Shown one piece after another: positions 49,863-61,389 of a stretch of DNA of 64,000 bases. A program made the position numbers and the translations under genes. Source of the stretch: Saururus chinensis (lineage: Eukaryota; Streptophyta; Magnoliopsida; Piperales; Saururaceae). The stretch spans positions 26,661,057 through 26,725,056 of the forward strand of contig CP141148.1 in the NCBI GenBank assembly GCA_035235625.1. Direction: 5' to 3'. The notes beneath the pieces were generated by a model. It was not told the DNA's origin. It was given only the letters and a program-made list of their open reading frames with translations, and ran no database searches. The first letter of the stretch is position 1; every line of letters begins with the position of its first letter.

Positions 49863-51648
49863 AGCAGAGTCTAACAGATTTCAATGATGGTATTACAAAT
49901 TTCAGTAGTGTAGGATGGGAGTTTGGCTGCACTTTGTGAACTCTAGTAGTGGTTTGCCAAACTTTAATAGTGTGCTGATGAGAGAATGGGAGGACGGTGG
50001 AGGAAGAGGCCATCGAGGGAGGAGGATGACAATGAAATGGAAGAGTTTTTCATGCTCCCCTCCCCTTTGACAATGAACCTACGTAAGGAATGCATGTGAA
50101 CCCTTAATCCCTTGATATTTGATATCAACAGTGCACATGCTGGTGAACATTAGCACCAATACCATTGGTGCTAATGTGGCTACCATGTGCACCGTCGATC
50201 TCATGGATGAATGGCTCCGATGTGTTCCTTATGCTAGGCTCATTGTCAGAGTAGAGCATTAAAAATACTTCCCAATGAAAGGTGGAAGAGTGAATGGGAT
50301 GAAAGAAGTTTGTACAATTTTAATTTTGAGGGAGGGAGGTGGCGGTACATTGACTAATGCTTACTTTGCAATAAGCATACAAAATCCATAACCACCAACA
50401 CTATAATTTCAAATATGCACTAAATTTCAAATGCTGCTTTCTAAAATCCATGAACTGTATTTTGAAATTTCGAACAACCAAACTCCTGTAGGAGAAGCTT
50501 ATGCATTTTTAATTTCGAAGGGGAGGTCATAATTAAAAATACATGAACTTAATCTATTTTAATTACAAGCTTGCATTACAAAAGTGGGAGGTTTAAAATC
50601 GGCTACACATTGGCTAACTTTATATTCTAAAATATACATTCAAACCCATAAACCACTAACGATATGTGCACACTCCAAATTATAAAGAATTAAGTGAACC
50701 AATTATATTTTAAAAGAAATTAATATTTTTATATCAATAATATACATAGAAACTCACATATAAATTTTGATTAGTTTAGATAAGTAAGCCTTATGGGGCC
50801 TACTTGTGAAGTTCAGTAAAAACTCTTGTGTGAATTTTTTACGTGTGTTTTTGTCCTAGGAATATCATTATCCGTTCAGATCACAGTTACCAAAAGTTTT
50901 TAATAAAAATGGTTCGGAGCACATGACGTAGCAACTTCAATTTGTTGTTTGTCCTTATTGGCAAAGTTGGTCGACGATACTGGACGAAGTAAGCTAGCAG
51001 GGAAGGTCAATTATGGCCGGCAAGGATGAAATTTTAAAATGGCCCACTTGTTCTACTCCATAAAGGAATTCCTATGTTATTATCTTCTCGAAATTGAAAG
51101 ATCGGGTGCAGTGAACAGGAACACGGTGTCCCTTTCAGGGAAATTGGCCATAAAAGGTTGGTGAAAAGGCTGTGATGTCTGATTTTGGAGTCGTTTTACA
51201 GTTGTTACAGGAGAGGTAATTGACGGTTTATGGTTGTAAGCTCAAAGATACTAATTAGGAATGTTAAAACCAGCTCTTGTTATATGTTTGAATGAATGCT
51301 TTATTCGGGGTACCTAGCCTGTCCTCCTTATTTTACAATGATGTGTCTTCATTACAGCTGAGATTGAACATTGAAAGAGCTGATGTTTCCATGGACGACC
51401 CACTTAGTATCAGCTGGTCAGTGGAGGTGGTTCGCACTGAAGTCTTCTCTTCACTCATCTAGAGAGAGGAGAGATTTCAATAACTCTGTTGGCTACATTA
51501 AAATGAGCCAAGAAATAGTGTTACTGCTCTCTTACTTTGATTTCCTCTCTCATTGCTTGATCGACCCTTTTCTTCACCATCTTAAGCAAGCCCTATAGTT
51601 TCTGCATTCTTTAGTTTCTTTTTCGTCATTTCTCTCACTTTTTTCGTT
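49863..51648. other. Intergenic DNA and presumed promoter of the resistance pseudogene
   Basis: No gene is recognised to 51300. 51300-51648 reads like a leader (CT-rich, just before the ATG at 51649). The 75-codon frame at 51371-51598 has no domain. Confidence 0.4.
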
Positions 51649-52399
51649 ATGGATCAATTTTGTGTCCCCGTTCGTCGGGACAATCATTGAAAGTCTAAAT
51701 CAGCTGCCATAGCAGAGATCAAGCTGTTGTGGGGTGCCGAAGATGTCGAGAATCTGGTGAGAACGTTGGAAGCAATACAAGGAGTTCTTAAAGATGCTGA
51801 GGAGAAGCAATGGAAGTTGTGCCTATAAAAGATTGGCTTATGCCGCAGGACGAGGTTGCTTATGATGCGACGATGTAATTGACGAGTTTGCGACGGAAGC
51901 TCAAGAAGTAAAACTAAGGGGCGAAATTGAAGGTGTCAAGAAAAGAAAGCGAAGTACATAATGTTTTACGTTGCTTTTGTGGCTTAAAAAAAAATGAAAA
52001 TTTTCGTCATGAAATAGGAATTGAGATAGAGGGCATCCCAGAGAGACTAGATAAGATTGCAAATGAGCGCCATGGTTTAGGACTTGGTTTTGGTAGACGG
52101 GGTAAACCCTGACCTGATAATTGAGCGGCCCAAGCTAGACTGGTTCCTTGTTGATGAATCAGATGTCGTTGGCAGAGAAGATGACACAGAGAAATCATGA
52201 ACTTGTTGGGGGATGATGATTCAAAGGGGTCTAATTTTTATGTCATTCCTATATTAGGATACAGGTATGGGGGACTTGGGAAGACAACACTTGCCCAACT
52301 TGTTTACAAAGAAGTAAGTGCACATTTCGAGGTATACCAATGGGTAAGTTTACACGATGCCATTGATGAAATGGCACTTTTAAAGGCTATAATAATATT

Positions 52400-53366
52400 T
52401 AGAACGTGGTTATATATACCCCGTTTTTATCCCTATGTCCCTCATTGCTTCTTTACCCTATGATTTTTAACTAAAATCTCTCGTATCCCCCATTTTACCC
52501 CATTTCTATTTTTTTCAGTTCTCTTCTTCCCCCTTTCTTCTTCATCTCTGGCGACCTTTCTTCTTTATCTCCGGTGCCGGTGATAATGCTGCCGTCTTTT
52601 TTTTGCCGCCACAGCTAATTATAGCTGTTGGCCACGGCGAGCTGGCCGCGACCACGGCCAGCAACGGCCGCGGTCAAAAGGCCAGCAACGGCCGCGGTCA
52701 AAAGGCCAGCAATGGCCGCGGTCAGAAGGCCTATGTGGCCAGAAGGCCGGTGAGGCTGAACTAGCCACACAGGCATTCTGTGCATGGCCAGACCTGGCTG
52801 CGCACAGCCTACTTGGCTGAACTGGCTGCAGGCCTACGTTGTGCGCAGCCAGTCCGGCCGCGCAGGCCGTGCACTGCCAGATCTGGCCGCGCTGTGCCTA
52901 CGTTGTGCGCAGCTAGTCCGGCCGCGCACAGCCGCAGCCAGCGCGGCCCGTGGTGGCCGTGTTGTACACGACCAGCACAGGCCGCGGCCATATCTAGCAT
53001 GTGCTGGCCGCGCCGCGCACGACCTGTGTAGGCCAATGCAACGCGGCTAGATCTGGCCGCGTTGGGCTGCGGCCAGATCTGGCCTGTGCATGGCGATCTG
53101 GCCTCAACTAGTTTGCCGGTGCGTAGGCTGGATTTGGGGGTTGTGCGGGCATCGGAGTGGTCGCCATCGTTGTTGTTGTCATCGCCGTCGTCATCGCCAT
53201 TGTCACTGTCGCCGGAATAAAAAAAAGAGGGGGGTTTAATAGAGTGGGGGATGCATGAGCAAAATGAAAAGGGAAATAGGGGGGAATGAAGTAAAAAAAA
53301 AAACCCACTTTTCACTTTGTTTTGGGGGACAATGGGAAAAAAAGGGGTTTGAATAGCCACGTTCTA
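52400..53366. mobile_element. TIR element inserted in NB-ARC, Mutator-like features
   Basis: The left end TAGAACGTGGTTATATATACCCC and the inverse of the right end, TAGAACGTGGCTATTCAAACCCC, match over most of ~40 bp and continue as CCCATTGTCCC/CCCTATGTCCC. The 9-bp word TAATATTTA flanks both sides (52393-52401 and 53372-53380), with five to seven extra bases before the right copy. A 9-bp duplication is usual for Mutator-like elements. The centre (52640-53130) is very GC-rich with CGGCCGCG/GGCCAG words and no recognised protein, so the element is non-autonomous. The reading frames in the core have no known domain. Confidence 0.6.
52657..52728. repeat. 24-bp GC-rich tandem repeat, 3 copies
   Basis: Units at 52657, 52681 and 52705 share GCCAGCAA(C/T)GGCCGCGGTCA. 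The sequence around it continues with irregular GGCCGCG and CAGATCTGGCC words to about 53100. Confidence 0.9.
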
Positions 53367-53371
53367 GATTC

Positions 53372-54149
53372 TAATATTTATAACTCCATAATCATGTAAA
53401 ACATTACCTTTAGAAGCACAAGGGAAATTTATAGATATCTTGGCCGGTAAAAAGTTTATTCTTGTGTCGCATGATGTTTGAAATGAAAACCTTGTCAGTT
53501 GGGATAGATTGTGCGTTTTATTTGTTGGGGGGGGGGGCGTGGCCACTGTTCCTACGCATAGTTTAGACTTTTGTTGCATATGAAAACATTGAAACATATT
53601 CTGATTTAGTGACAGTTGCTAAAGGGATTGTATAGAAGTGTAATATACCTTTAGCTCTGAAAATTCTAGGGTGCCACTATACAGTTCAACAAAAGAAAAT
53701 TTTAAAGGGAAAGAATTTTGAGAAGTGAAATTTGGGACATGCCAGGAAGTTCATAGAGTATAATACCTGCACTAAAACTAAGTAATTTTTACCTTCCCAT
53801 AAAACTTAAAAATGCTTTGCATTTTGTTCAATTTTTCCCAAGGGTTATGAATTTATAAAGGATGGATTGGTGAAACTTTGGATAGCACAAAAATATATTG
53901 AAGATTGGAAAGAAGAAAAGATGGAGGATATATCGGTGCCAAGTATTTTGAAGATTTTTTGATGAGGTTATTTTTTCAACATGGAACACTTAGGTTTCAC
54001 TATAGTGAATTTGATTTCTAATATAAACTTGTATATAAAATGCACGATCTCATCCTGGATTTAGACAAGATTGTTTCGAAGGAAGAATGTGATACAGTAG
54101 AGGAAAAAGAGTCATTCAGTGTTCCAATTAAAGCTCATCATGTGTTTTT
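53372..54149 (+). pseudogene. Middle fragment of the CC-NB-LRR pseudogene
   Basis: From about 53840 this recovers the end of the ARC2 region (KDGLVKLWIAQKYIED) and the MHD motif (MHDL at 54040). The first ~450 bp after the TIR insertion is not recognisable NB-ARC, which is why the GLPL region is counted as missing. A run of 12 G lies near 53526-53537. The fragment ends at the copia insertion site. Confidence 0.7.
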
Positions 54150-54529
54150 TGTTGGGCTTTGTTTTGTAATAAAACATACAGTGGCCCAACTGTCTCAATT
54201 GACATTATTTTGGGCTTTTACAAAACTGTCTGGGTAATGGGCCTGAATCAGAATACCCATTAAGCTGTGGTTATAAGTGGCAAATCTGAACCGTTTGATG
54301 ACCTATGGATGGACGGTCATGATTCTAGGGTTCTTAACAGTGGTGTCCTGGTTTAGTTATAAATACACCATTAGCCATCCTAATTCGGTGTCTTAAGTGA
54401 GATTGCTCTCAGTCAAGTTCTAAACTAGAAATACTATTGTGTGATTCTGAAGAGGATTTGCAGAAGATCAAGCTCTGTTGATTCTAATGGCTACAGGTAT
54501 GCCTAATCTCCTGAGTTTAAGTTCTATTA
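54150..54529 (+). repeat. 5' LTR of the copia element
   Basis: 380 bp, TGTTGGGCTT...TTCTATTA; the terminal CA has become TA. It contains a TATA-like TATAAATA at 54358-54365, a likely promoter. Confidence 0.95.
54358..54365 (+). promoter_or_regulatory. TATA-like box in the 5' LTR
   Basis: TATAAATA at this position, conserved in the 3' LTR, is the best candidate core promoter for the element's genomic RNA. Confidence 0.55.
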
Positions 54530-54531
54530 AT

Positions 54532-54548
54532 TGGTATCGGAGTGCTGG
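54532..54548 (+). promoter_or_regulatory. Primer-binding site (initiator Met tRNA type)
   Basis: TGGTATCGGAGTGCTGG follows the 5' LTR directly. It resembles the usual plant copia primer site TGGTATCAGAGC with a few changes. Confidence 0.8.
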
Positions 54549-56434
54549 TTTATTTGATTACATGGAACAAAAATTGATTGCATACAGTGTTTTTACTCTG
54601 TTTACGGTGGTTGTTAATTTTACTGTTTATGTTCCTGTATACAGATTTACTGTGGCAATTATGTATTTCGGTTTGTTTGCAATTTTCTGTTTACTATTCA
54701 CTGTTCACTGGGCGGCTGCCGGATAGCTGCTGGACTGAAGGCTGGAGCAGACACGCCGGTCAGAGCCACTGCCGCTAGGCGTTGGGCATTGGCCGGCGTC
54801 GTCACTGCACCGGTCCTCCGGATTCGTTCAAACAGTCCGACGGCAGCTTAAAAAAAAATTTTGATTTTTTCTGTGAGTGTGCCGGTTTCAATTTTTCTGG
54901 CCGTCGTGGGCCTCCGGCCGTCGCTCCGTTTTCGATGCGCTGGCCAGCGCCGCCTCCTCCCCGTGTTTGGGCGCTGGCCAGCGCCGCCGCTGCGCACAGA
55001 GCCGTTGTTTCTCTAGTTTTTGCCGTCGTCTTCAAGTAAGAAAGCCCATCGCCGGCTGTTGCTGTTTGTAACAGGGGCTAGATCTGAACCTCTGCCATCA
55101 GGCTGAACTTTTTCTGGCCCCCTGGGCTACCGGAGGGCATCGTGCACAACCGCCATATCTATTTTTTCTTTCACTGTGCATTTTTCCGATCTACCCCTTA
55201 CAGACCGCCGCATTCCATTTTCTGGCTGGATCTGGCATCGCCGCCATCGAGCGGTGTGTTTTTCGGTACTTCAAGGATGCGGCGGGCTTCGTGATGGTGG
55301 TGAGTTTCGTGACGGCGGTGGCCTTCGTGCCGTCTTCAACCTCTGTCGAGAGGTTGAAGATGACCCGCAGAAGCGGGTCACCTCGACCCGCTTCTACGGG
55401 TCGTTGCTGACCCGCGCTGGCACGGGTCTGTTCGACCTGCGCCAGGCGGGTTTAACTGACCTGCGTCGCGGGTCAGCTCTTGACCCGGCCCAAACCGGGT
55501 TTTCAGACCCAGTTTGGTCCATTCTGGGTCAAAAACTTTTTATTAAAAAAAATATGGAAATTTTTTTTACTATGATGATTGCATGTGATATTATGGATGT
55601 GTTTATTAATTATCATGATTAAGACTTTATTAATGTTATGGGCCGGCCAGGGGATTATATTGCAATCGTATGCTTATCAATTTTTTTAAAATTGTTGAGT
55701 ACACCACTTATGTATTTTTGAGAGAGAGTGTACATTATACTCCTTGTAAGCGACACCAAAATTCAAGGACCCTGTCTGGAGGCGGATGCAGTCATGAAGA
55801 ATTAATGTACATTTTTTCTATTTCAAGGGCTTATAGCTTCCAACTTGTACATTTTTTTTAAAGGACTGTATAAGGACTTTGGACTATATTTTTATTTGTG
55901 GTGTGTGGTGATGGACCCCCTAAGCCTGACGACAAAATTGACATTAATGCCCTTGTCAATTTTGTATATGGATATTTTTATGCTTGTTTGATAATTAATT
56001 GCATTCATTTTGTTATTTGAAATGGTGAATTGCACAAATTCAGTTCCCACATCGGTTGCGATAATTTAGGAATGGCCACAACATCCTAAGTTATTTGTCA
56101 ACGTGTGAATCATATAGAATGTTATTATGAGGTACATAGATTCACATACATACAAATATTGTGCTATCATCAAATTCTGATTATGTGACAAAGACTGTCA
56201 TCTGGCCCCAAAGGGAGGTGGTAGTTAGCGTTACATAATTAGGATAGGGTGGAGGGTTATACATTTTAATATTGGTGAATCCCTATGCCCAAAGGTGTGG
56301 GATTTTCCTATCATGTTTTATGTATAACCCACTAGCCTTATCATGAGACAAAATTAACATTTGTTTCTATATAGCTTAGTAAATTTGATGCAGATTGCAA
56401 CCTTTGCCCAAAGGGAGGTTTACAATTTTACTAC
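54549..56434 (+). other. Long untranslated leader of the copia element
   Basis: About 1.9 kb between primer site and gag. 54700-55520 is strongly GC-rich, unlike gag and pol, and contains the hairpin series described separately. ORFs here have no recognised domain. The GC-rich block could be captured host sequence or a structural RNA region. Confidence 0.6.
55333..55486 (+). repeat. Series of consecutive hairpins in the copia leader
   Basis: Back-to-back inverted repeats: TCTTCAACCTCT / AGAGGTTGAAGA (12-bp perfect arms, loop GTCG, 55333-55360); TGACCCGC / GCGGGTCA (8 bp, loop AGAA, 55361-55380); CGACCCG / CGGGTCG (7 bp, 55384-55403); GACCCG / CGGGTC (6 bp, 55409-55428). They are followed by further GACCTGCG...CGCGGGTC pairing to about 55486. 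The repeated GACCC/GGGTC words allow alternative pairings. Confidence 0.85.
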
Positions 56435-57318
56435 ATGATCTTAGCATTGGCTATTTCATACTTATGTTATTGTTTCTTGCCCTCTTTAATGTTTTCATGT
56501 ATTTATTCTTTTATTGCAGCTTATCCCTCTTTTATTTCTGACCCTAATCAGCACCTTCCATTATTGTCTGGGGACAATTTTACGGATTGGAAGGAAAAAG
56601 TTCTTTTACTATTAGGGTGCATGGACTTGGACTTGGCGTTTTGTATGGATGCACCCACCACTCCTATGGAAAAAAGTACGCCAAGTGAGGTAGCATCTTT
56701 TGAAAAGTGAGAGCGGTCTAACCGCTTAAGCATGATGCTCATGAGGTCTCACATCAATAAAAGCATTAGGGGATCCATCCCAGAATGCGCTACAGTCCAA
56801 GAACTTTTAAAAGCTATTGAAGCTCAATTTAAGAGTTCTGATAAAGCCTTGACCATCACCTTAATGTCCAAGTTGTCATCCATGAGGCTAACAGATGACA
56901 AAGGGGTGAGAGAGCATATCATGCAAATGCGTGATATTGCTAATCAGTTAAATAACATGAAAATAAAGATTGATGATACTTTGTTGGTCCACTTTATTCT
57001 AAACTCCCTGCCTGCACAATACGGGTCATTCAAGATCTCTTATAACACACATAACACTCAGTGGTCAGTCAATGACCTTCTGAGTATGTGTGTGCAGGAA
57101 GAGGGGAGACTTAAGCAAGAGAAGCTAGAGAGTGCCCGTCTAGTTTCTCATAAAGGACAAAAGAAGGGTAATCATGGTGCTTTAAAGAAAAAAGCTGGTA
57201 AAGGTGTACCAATGAAGTCTACTGGTGTCACCAAGGAAACCAAATGTTTTTTCTGCAAGAAGAAATGACACATGAAGAAAGAATGCCCTAAGTATCAGAA
57301 GTGGCTTGCCAAGAAAGA
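56435..57318 (+). pseudogene. gag: copia gag (disrupted)
   Basis: Nucleocapsid polyprotein part of a copia element. It shows the UBN2-type gag block starting near LSGDNFTDWKEKVLLLLG (about 56564), then ALTITLMSKLSSMRLTDDKG and LLVHFILNSLPAQYG. At the end is a CCHC zinc knuckle (CFFCKKK then, after a stop, HMKKEC). In-frame stops are at 56708 (where a Trp is usual) and 57266 (where a Gly is usual). The frame is lost by a one-base change near 57311-57320, after which the protease region is read in another frame. The exact start is uncertain because the 5' end lacks a conserved Met context. Confidence 0.85.
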
Positions 57319-60300
57319 GGTAATTTCATGTCTTTAGTGTGTTATGAATCTAACTATGTTGATTCTCATCATAATAACACATGGTGGATTGACTCTAGTT
57401 CTACAATCCATGTTTCCACTGTCATGTAGGGGTTTCTCAATCTAAGGAAACCAAATGATGGGGAGCACAACATCTATTCTGGAAATAAGATGTGTTCGAA
57501 GGTTGAAGGTGTGGGCACATATAGACTTGTTCTCCATACAGGATACACCTTAGATTTAGAGAGAGCTTTCTATATTCCAAGTTTTTCTAAAAATTTAGTT
57601 TCTGTATCAAGACTAGTGCCTCATGGTTTTAATTTTCAGTTTATGAATTCTTCATTTCTGATTATTAAAGATTCAGTCACCATTGGTTCTGGTTCTTTGA
57701 TTGATGGATTATATTGTCTCTCTTTGCATGTTTCCTTTGAACAATCTATGATGTTTGTGCAAGGAAGTGTTATTAAAAAGAACTCCTCTATGTTATGGCA
57801 TAGGCGGTTGGGGCATATCTCCATTGACCGCTTAAAGAGATTAGTAAGAGAAGGAGTTTTAAAAACTCTTGATTTTACTGATCTAAAGACATGTATAGAC
57901 TGCATGAAGGGAAAGCAGACTAACAAGTCTTCTAAGGGTGCTAAGAGGCATGATGAGAAATTAGGCACCATACACACTGATATCTGTGGACCGTTTAGTA
58001 CTCCCTATCTGCATGGTCAAAGGTATTTCATTACCTTTATAGATGATCATACCCGATACATGTATCTTTATCTCTTAAATGAAAAGTCTGAAGCATTTGA
58101 TGCTTTCAAGACTTATAAGGTAGAGGTAGAAAAATAATCTGGATTGAGTATCAAAATTGTTAGATCAGACAGAGGAGGGGAATAGTATGGCCGGTACACA
58201 AAGAGTGGACAAAAACTTGGACCATTTGCACAGTTCCTGAAGGAAAATGGTATTGTTGCACAATACACAGTACCAGGCACACCACAACAAAATGGTGTTT
58301 CTGAAAGGAGGAACCGCACTTTGATGGATATGGTAAGGAGTATGATCAGTAACTCCTCTCTTCCTCTCAATATGTGGAGTGAAGCCTTAAAGACAACCAT
58401 GTACATTTTAAATCGAGTTCCATCTAAAGTCATTCCTAAAACACCCTTTGAGTTATGGAATGGATGAAAACCTAGTTTAGATCATGTACACATCTGGGGT
58501 TGTCCAGTTGAGGTTAGGGTGTATAATCCACTTGAGAAGAAGCTTGACCCTAAGACTGTCAGTGGATTTTTTATTGGCTATGCAGAAAGGTCTAAGGGTT
58601 ATAGGTTTTATTGTCTATCTCACACCCCTACAGTAGTAGAAGCACGGAATGCACATTTTTTTTAGCAAGGCAACTTCAGTGGGAGTATTTTCCCTAAATA
58701 CATTGTGTTTGAGGAAATACGGGTTCCATTTGTTATACCCACATCCGGTGGAGGAACATATGCTGCAACACCAATGGTGATTCCAAAGCAGCCTCTCCTT
58801 CCGTCACTACCCCCTCAAGAACAAGTTGCTGAAGTTCCTATTGCACAGGCACCTCTGCCTGTTGCTGACATAGGACTTTGAAGGTCCTCAAGAGTAAGGA
58901 AACCTGTACTCCCTTCTGACTATGTTGTATACCTCCAAGAGTCTGACGAGAATGTTGGACTCATTCAAGATCCTATTACATATTCATAGGTCATGTCTGG
59001 AGATAACTCTAGTAAATGGTATGATGTCATACAAGATGAGATAAAATCTATTGCTGATAATCAAGTCTGGGATCTCGTAGAGTTACCGCAGGGCGCCAGG
59101 ACTCTTTGCTGCAAATGGGTCTATAAGACTAAATTAGATCCATCTGGTAACATTAGCAGATATAAGGCCCGACTTGTAGCCAAAGGTTTTCTTCAGAAAG
59201 ATGGTGTTGACTATAATGAAACCTTCTCTCCAGTTTCTATGAAGGATTCATTGAGAGTTATTTTGGCCCTTGTAGCTCATTTTGACTTAGAGTTACATCA
59301 AATGGATGTCAAGACAACATTCCTGAATGGGGATCTTGAGGAGGAGGTGTATATGACTCAGCCTGAAGGATTCACCTCAGATAAAGGAAGTCATCTGGTT
59401 TGTAGACTCAAGAAGTCAATATACGGACTAAAACAGGCCTCCCGACAGTTGTATTTGAAGTTCAACGATGTTATTACTTCATTTGGTTTTAAGGAGAACA
59501 TTGTTGATCAATGCATATACCTTAAAGTTAGTGGGAGTTGCTACACGTTTCTGGTCTTGTATGTTGATGACATTCTACTTGCAAGCAGTGACTTAGGGAT
59601 GTTGCATGAGACTAAGCAGTTTCTTTCTCATAACTTTAACATGAAAGATTTAGGAGAGGCATCCTGTGTCATAGGGATTGAGATCTATCGTAATAGATCC
59701 AGAAAGATCCTTATGTTGTCTCAATAGGCCTATATCAATAAAGTTCTGAAACGGTTTAACATGGAAAACTGCTCACCTAGTGCAGCTCCTATTGCGAAGG
59801 GTGACAAATTTGGCTTGTTTCAGTGTCTAAAGAATTCTTTAGAGTTGGACAGCATGAAGGACATTCCTTATACATCAGCAGTTGGTAGTATGATGTACTT
59901 GGAGGTCTGTACAAGACTTGATATTGCCTTTGCTATGGGAATGTTGGGTAGATACCAGAAAAATCCAGGGATGGATCATTAGAGAGCTGCAAAGAAGGTT
60001 ATGTGGTATCTGCAAGGAATGGAGGATTACATGCTTACATACAGACATTCTGATCATTTGAAACTGGTTGGATACATAGATGCAAACTTTGCTGGTTGTG
60101 TTGACTCGAAAAAGTCGACATCGGGTTATATTTTCCTTTTGGCAGGCGGTGCTGTCTCTTGGAAAAGTATTAAGCAAACCCTTACAGTGTCGTCGACTAA
60201 GGATGCAGAGTTTGTTGCTTGTTATGAGGGCACGTCACATGCTACTTGGCTGATGAACTTTGTCACATGACTTACTATTATGGATTCCATATCTAAGCCG

Positions 60301-60546
60301 TTAAAGATGTTCTGTGATAATAGTGATGCTATGTTTTTCACGAAGAACAACAAGAGTGGAAGTAGAAGTAAGCACATTGACATCAAGTATCTTGTTGTTC
60401 GGAATTGTGTTAAAGAAGGGACAATTGTTATTGAGCATATAGGTACTGAGCTTATGGTTGCTGATCCAATGACTAAGGGCTTACCCCCTTCTCTGTTTAA
60501 GAGTCATGTGGATCGTATGGGTCTTATTAGCTCATCGTGCATTTGA
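57319..60546 (+). pseudogene. pol: copia pol (protease-integrase-RT-RNase H, disrupted)
   Basis: One reading frame runs the whole length, interrupted only by stops at 57427, 58135, 58183, 58465, 58663, 58879, 58987, 59725, 59980 and 60268; no frameshift was seen inside pol. Order: protease with IDSSST where D(S/T)G is usual, so the active-site Gly also seems lost; integrase zinc-binding part (WHRRLGHIS...CIDC) and core ([31 protein letters not shown]); reverse transcriptase (KWVYKTKLD, DVKTTFLNG, YGLKQASRQ, and the catalytic LYVDDILLAS near 59560); RNase H (YIDANFAGC, STSGYIFLL, KHIDIKYLVVR). It ends at LMVADPMTKGLPP and a short tail. Confidence 0.93.
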
Positions 60547-61009
60547 TTTTGCTTATATACTTTTGGACTTTACTCATTTATCATAGTAGTTACAGTTTCT
60601 TTTCTTGTTGTGTCTCATTTTTCAGTGCACTTCTGTATAAGACAGTATTTGTAAAATGAGTGGGAGCATGCCTTCACTCATAAATATATTTTGCCACATA
60701 TAGCACTCAAACAGAATGAATTAGTTGCATTGTGATACATGGAAGGGAATGTTCTCCTTTGAGGACATAACCGCCTTGATTCATGCGATTATGACATTTT
60801 GTAAGAGTATAAAGTTACCACATACAGTTTGAAGGGTATTGTTTTTTCAAACAATTGTATGCGCATACGAAAGTCATTTTAAAGTTTCCCATTACCCACT
60901 TGGTTATTTTTTAACTAAAATACTTTTTCTCAAATTTAGTTTAATTGAGCCAAGTGGGAGATTTTATTCTTTCTATGGCTCAATTGAGAAGTTGTGCCAA
61001 GTGGGAGAA

Positions 61010-61389
61010 TGTTGGGCTTTGTTTTGTAATAAAACATACAGTGGCCCAATTGTCTCAATTGACACTATTTTGGGCTTTTATAAAACTGTCTGGGTAATGG
61101 GCCTGAGTCAGAATACCCATTAAGCTGTGGTTTTAAGTGGTAAATCTGAACCGTTGGATGACCTATGGATGGACGGTCATGATTCTAGGGTTCTTAACAA
61201 TGGTGTCCTGGTTTAGTTATAAATACACTATTAGTCATCCTAATTTGGTGTCTTAAGTGAGATTGTTCTCAGCCAAGTTCTAAACCAGAAATACTATTGT
61301 GTGATTCTGAAGAGGATTTGCAGAAGATCAAGCTCTGTTGATTTTAATGGCTATAGGTATGCCTAATCTCCTGAGTTTAAGTTCTATCA
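61010..61389 (+). repeat. 3' LTR of the copia element
   Basis: 380 bp, TGTTGGGCTT...TTCTATCA, about 95.5% identical to the 5' LTR. It is preceded by the purine-rich GCCAAGTGGGAGAA. Confidence 0.95.

Larger units (their letters stand above)
54150..61389 (+). mobile_element. Ty1/copia LTR retrotransposon, TSD TTTTT
   Basis: It is full-length in structure: 5' LTR 54150-54529, primer site 54532-54548, a ~1.9-kb leader, gag, then pol in copia order (protease, integrase, reverse transcriptase, RNase H), a polypurine run (60996-61009) and the 3' LTR 61010-61389. TTTTT flanks both ends (54145-54149 and 61390-61394). Both LTRs are 380 bp and differ at about 17 positions (roughly 4.5%), mostly transitions. 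Coding regions carry 12 in-frame stops and one frameshift, so this copy is dead. It sits in the 5' part of the LRR region of a resistance pseudogene, in the same orientation. Confidence 0.95.

Noticed and set aside
49975..50345. G-rich words (GGGAGG) here and at 11.4, 13.3 and 18.9 kb, considered as quadruplex or a common element
   Set aside because: The G-runs are irregular and no shared borders or consistent order could be found by eye.
52809..53360. 183-codon minus-strand ORF, considered as a captured gene in the TIR element
   Set aside because: It is open because of GC-rich repeats, ends in low-complexity sequence, and has no domain. Capture remains possible but is unsupported.
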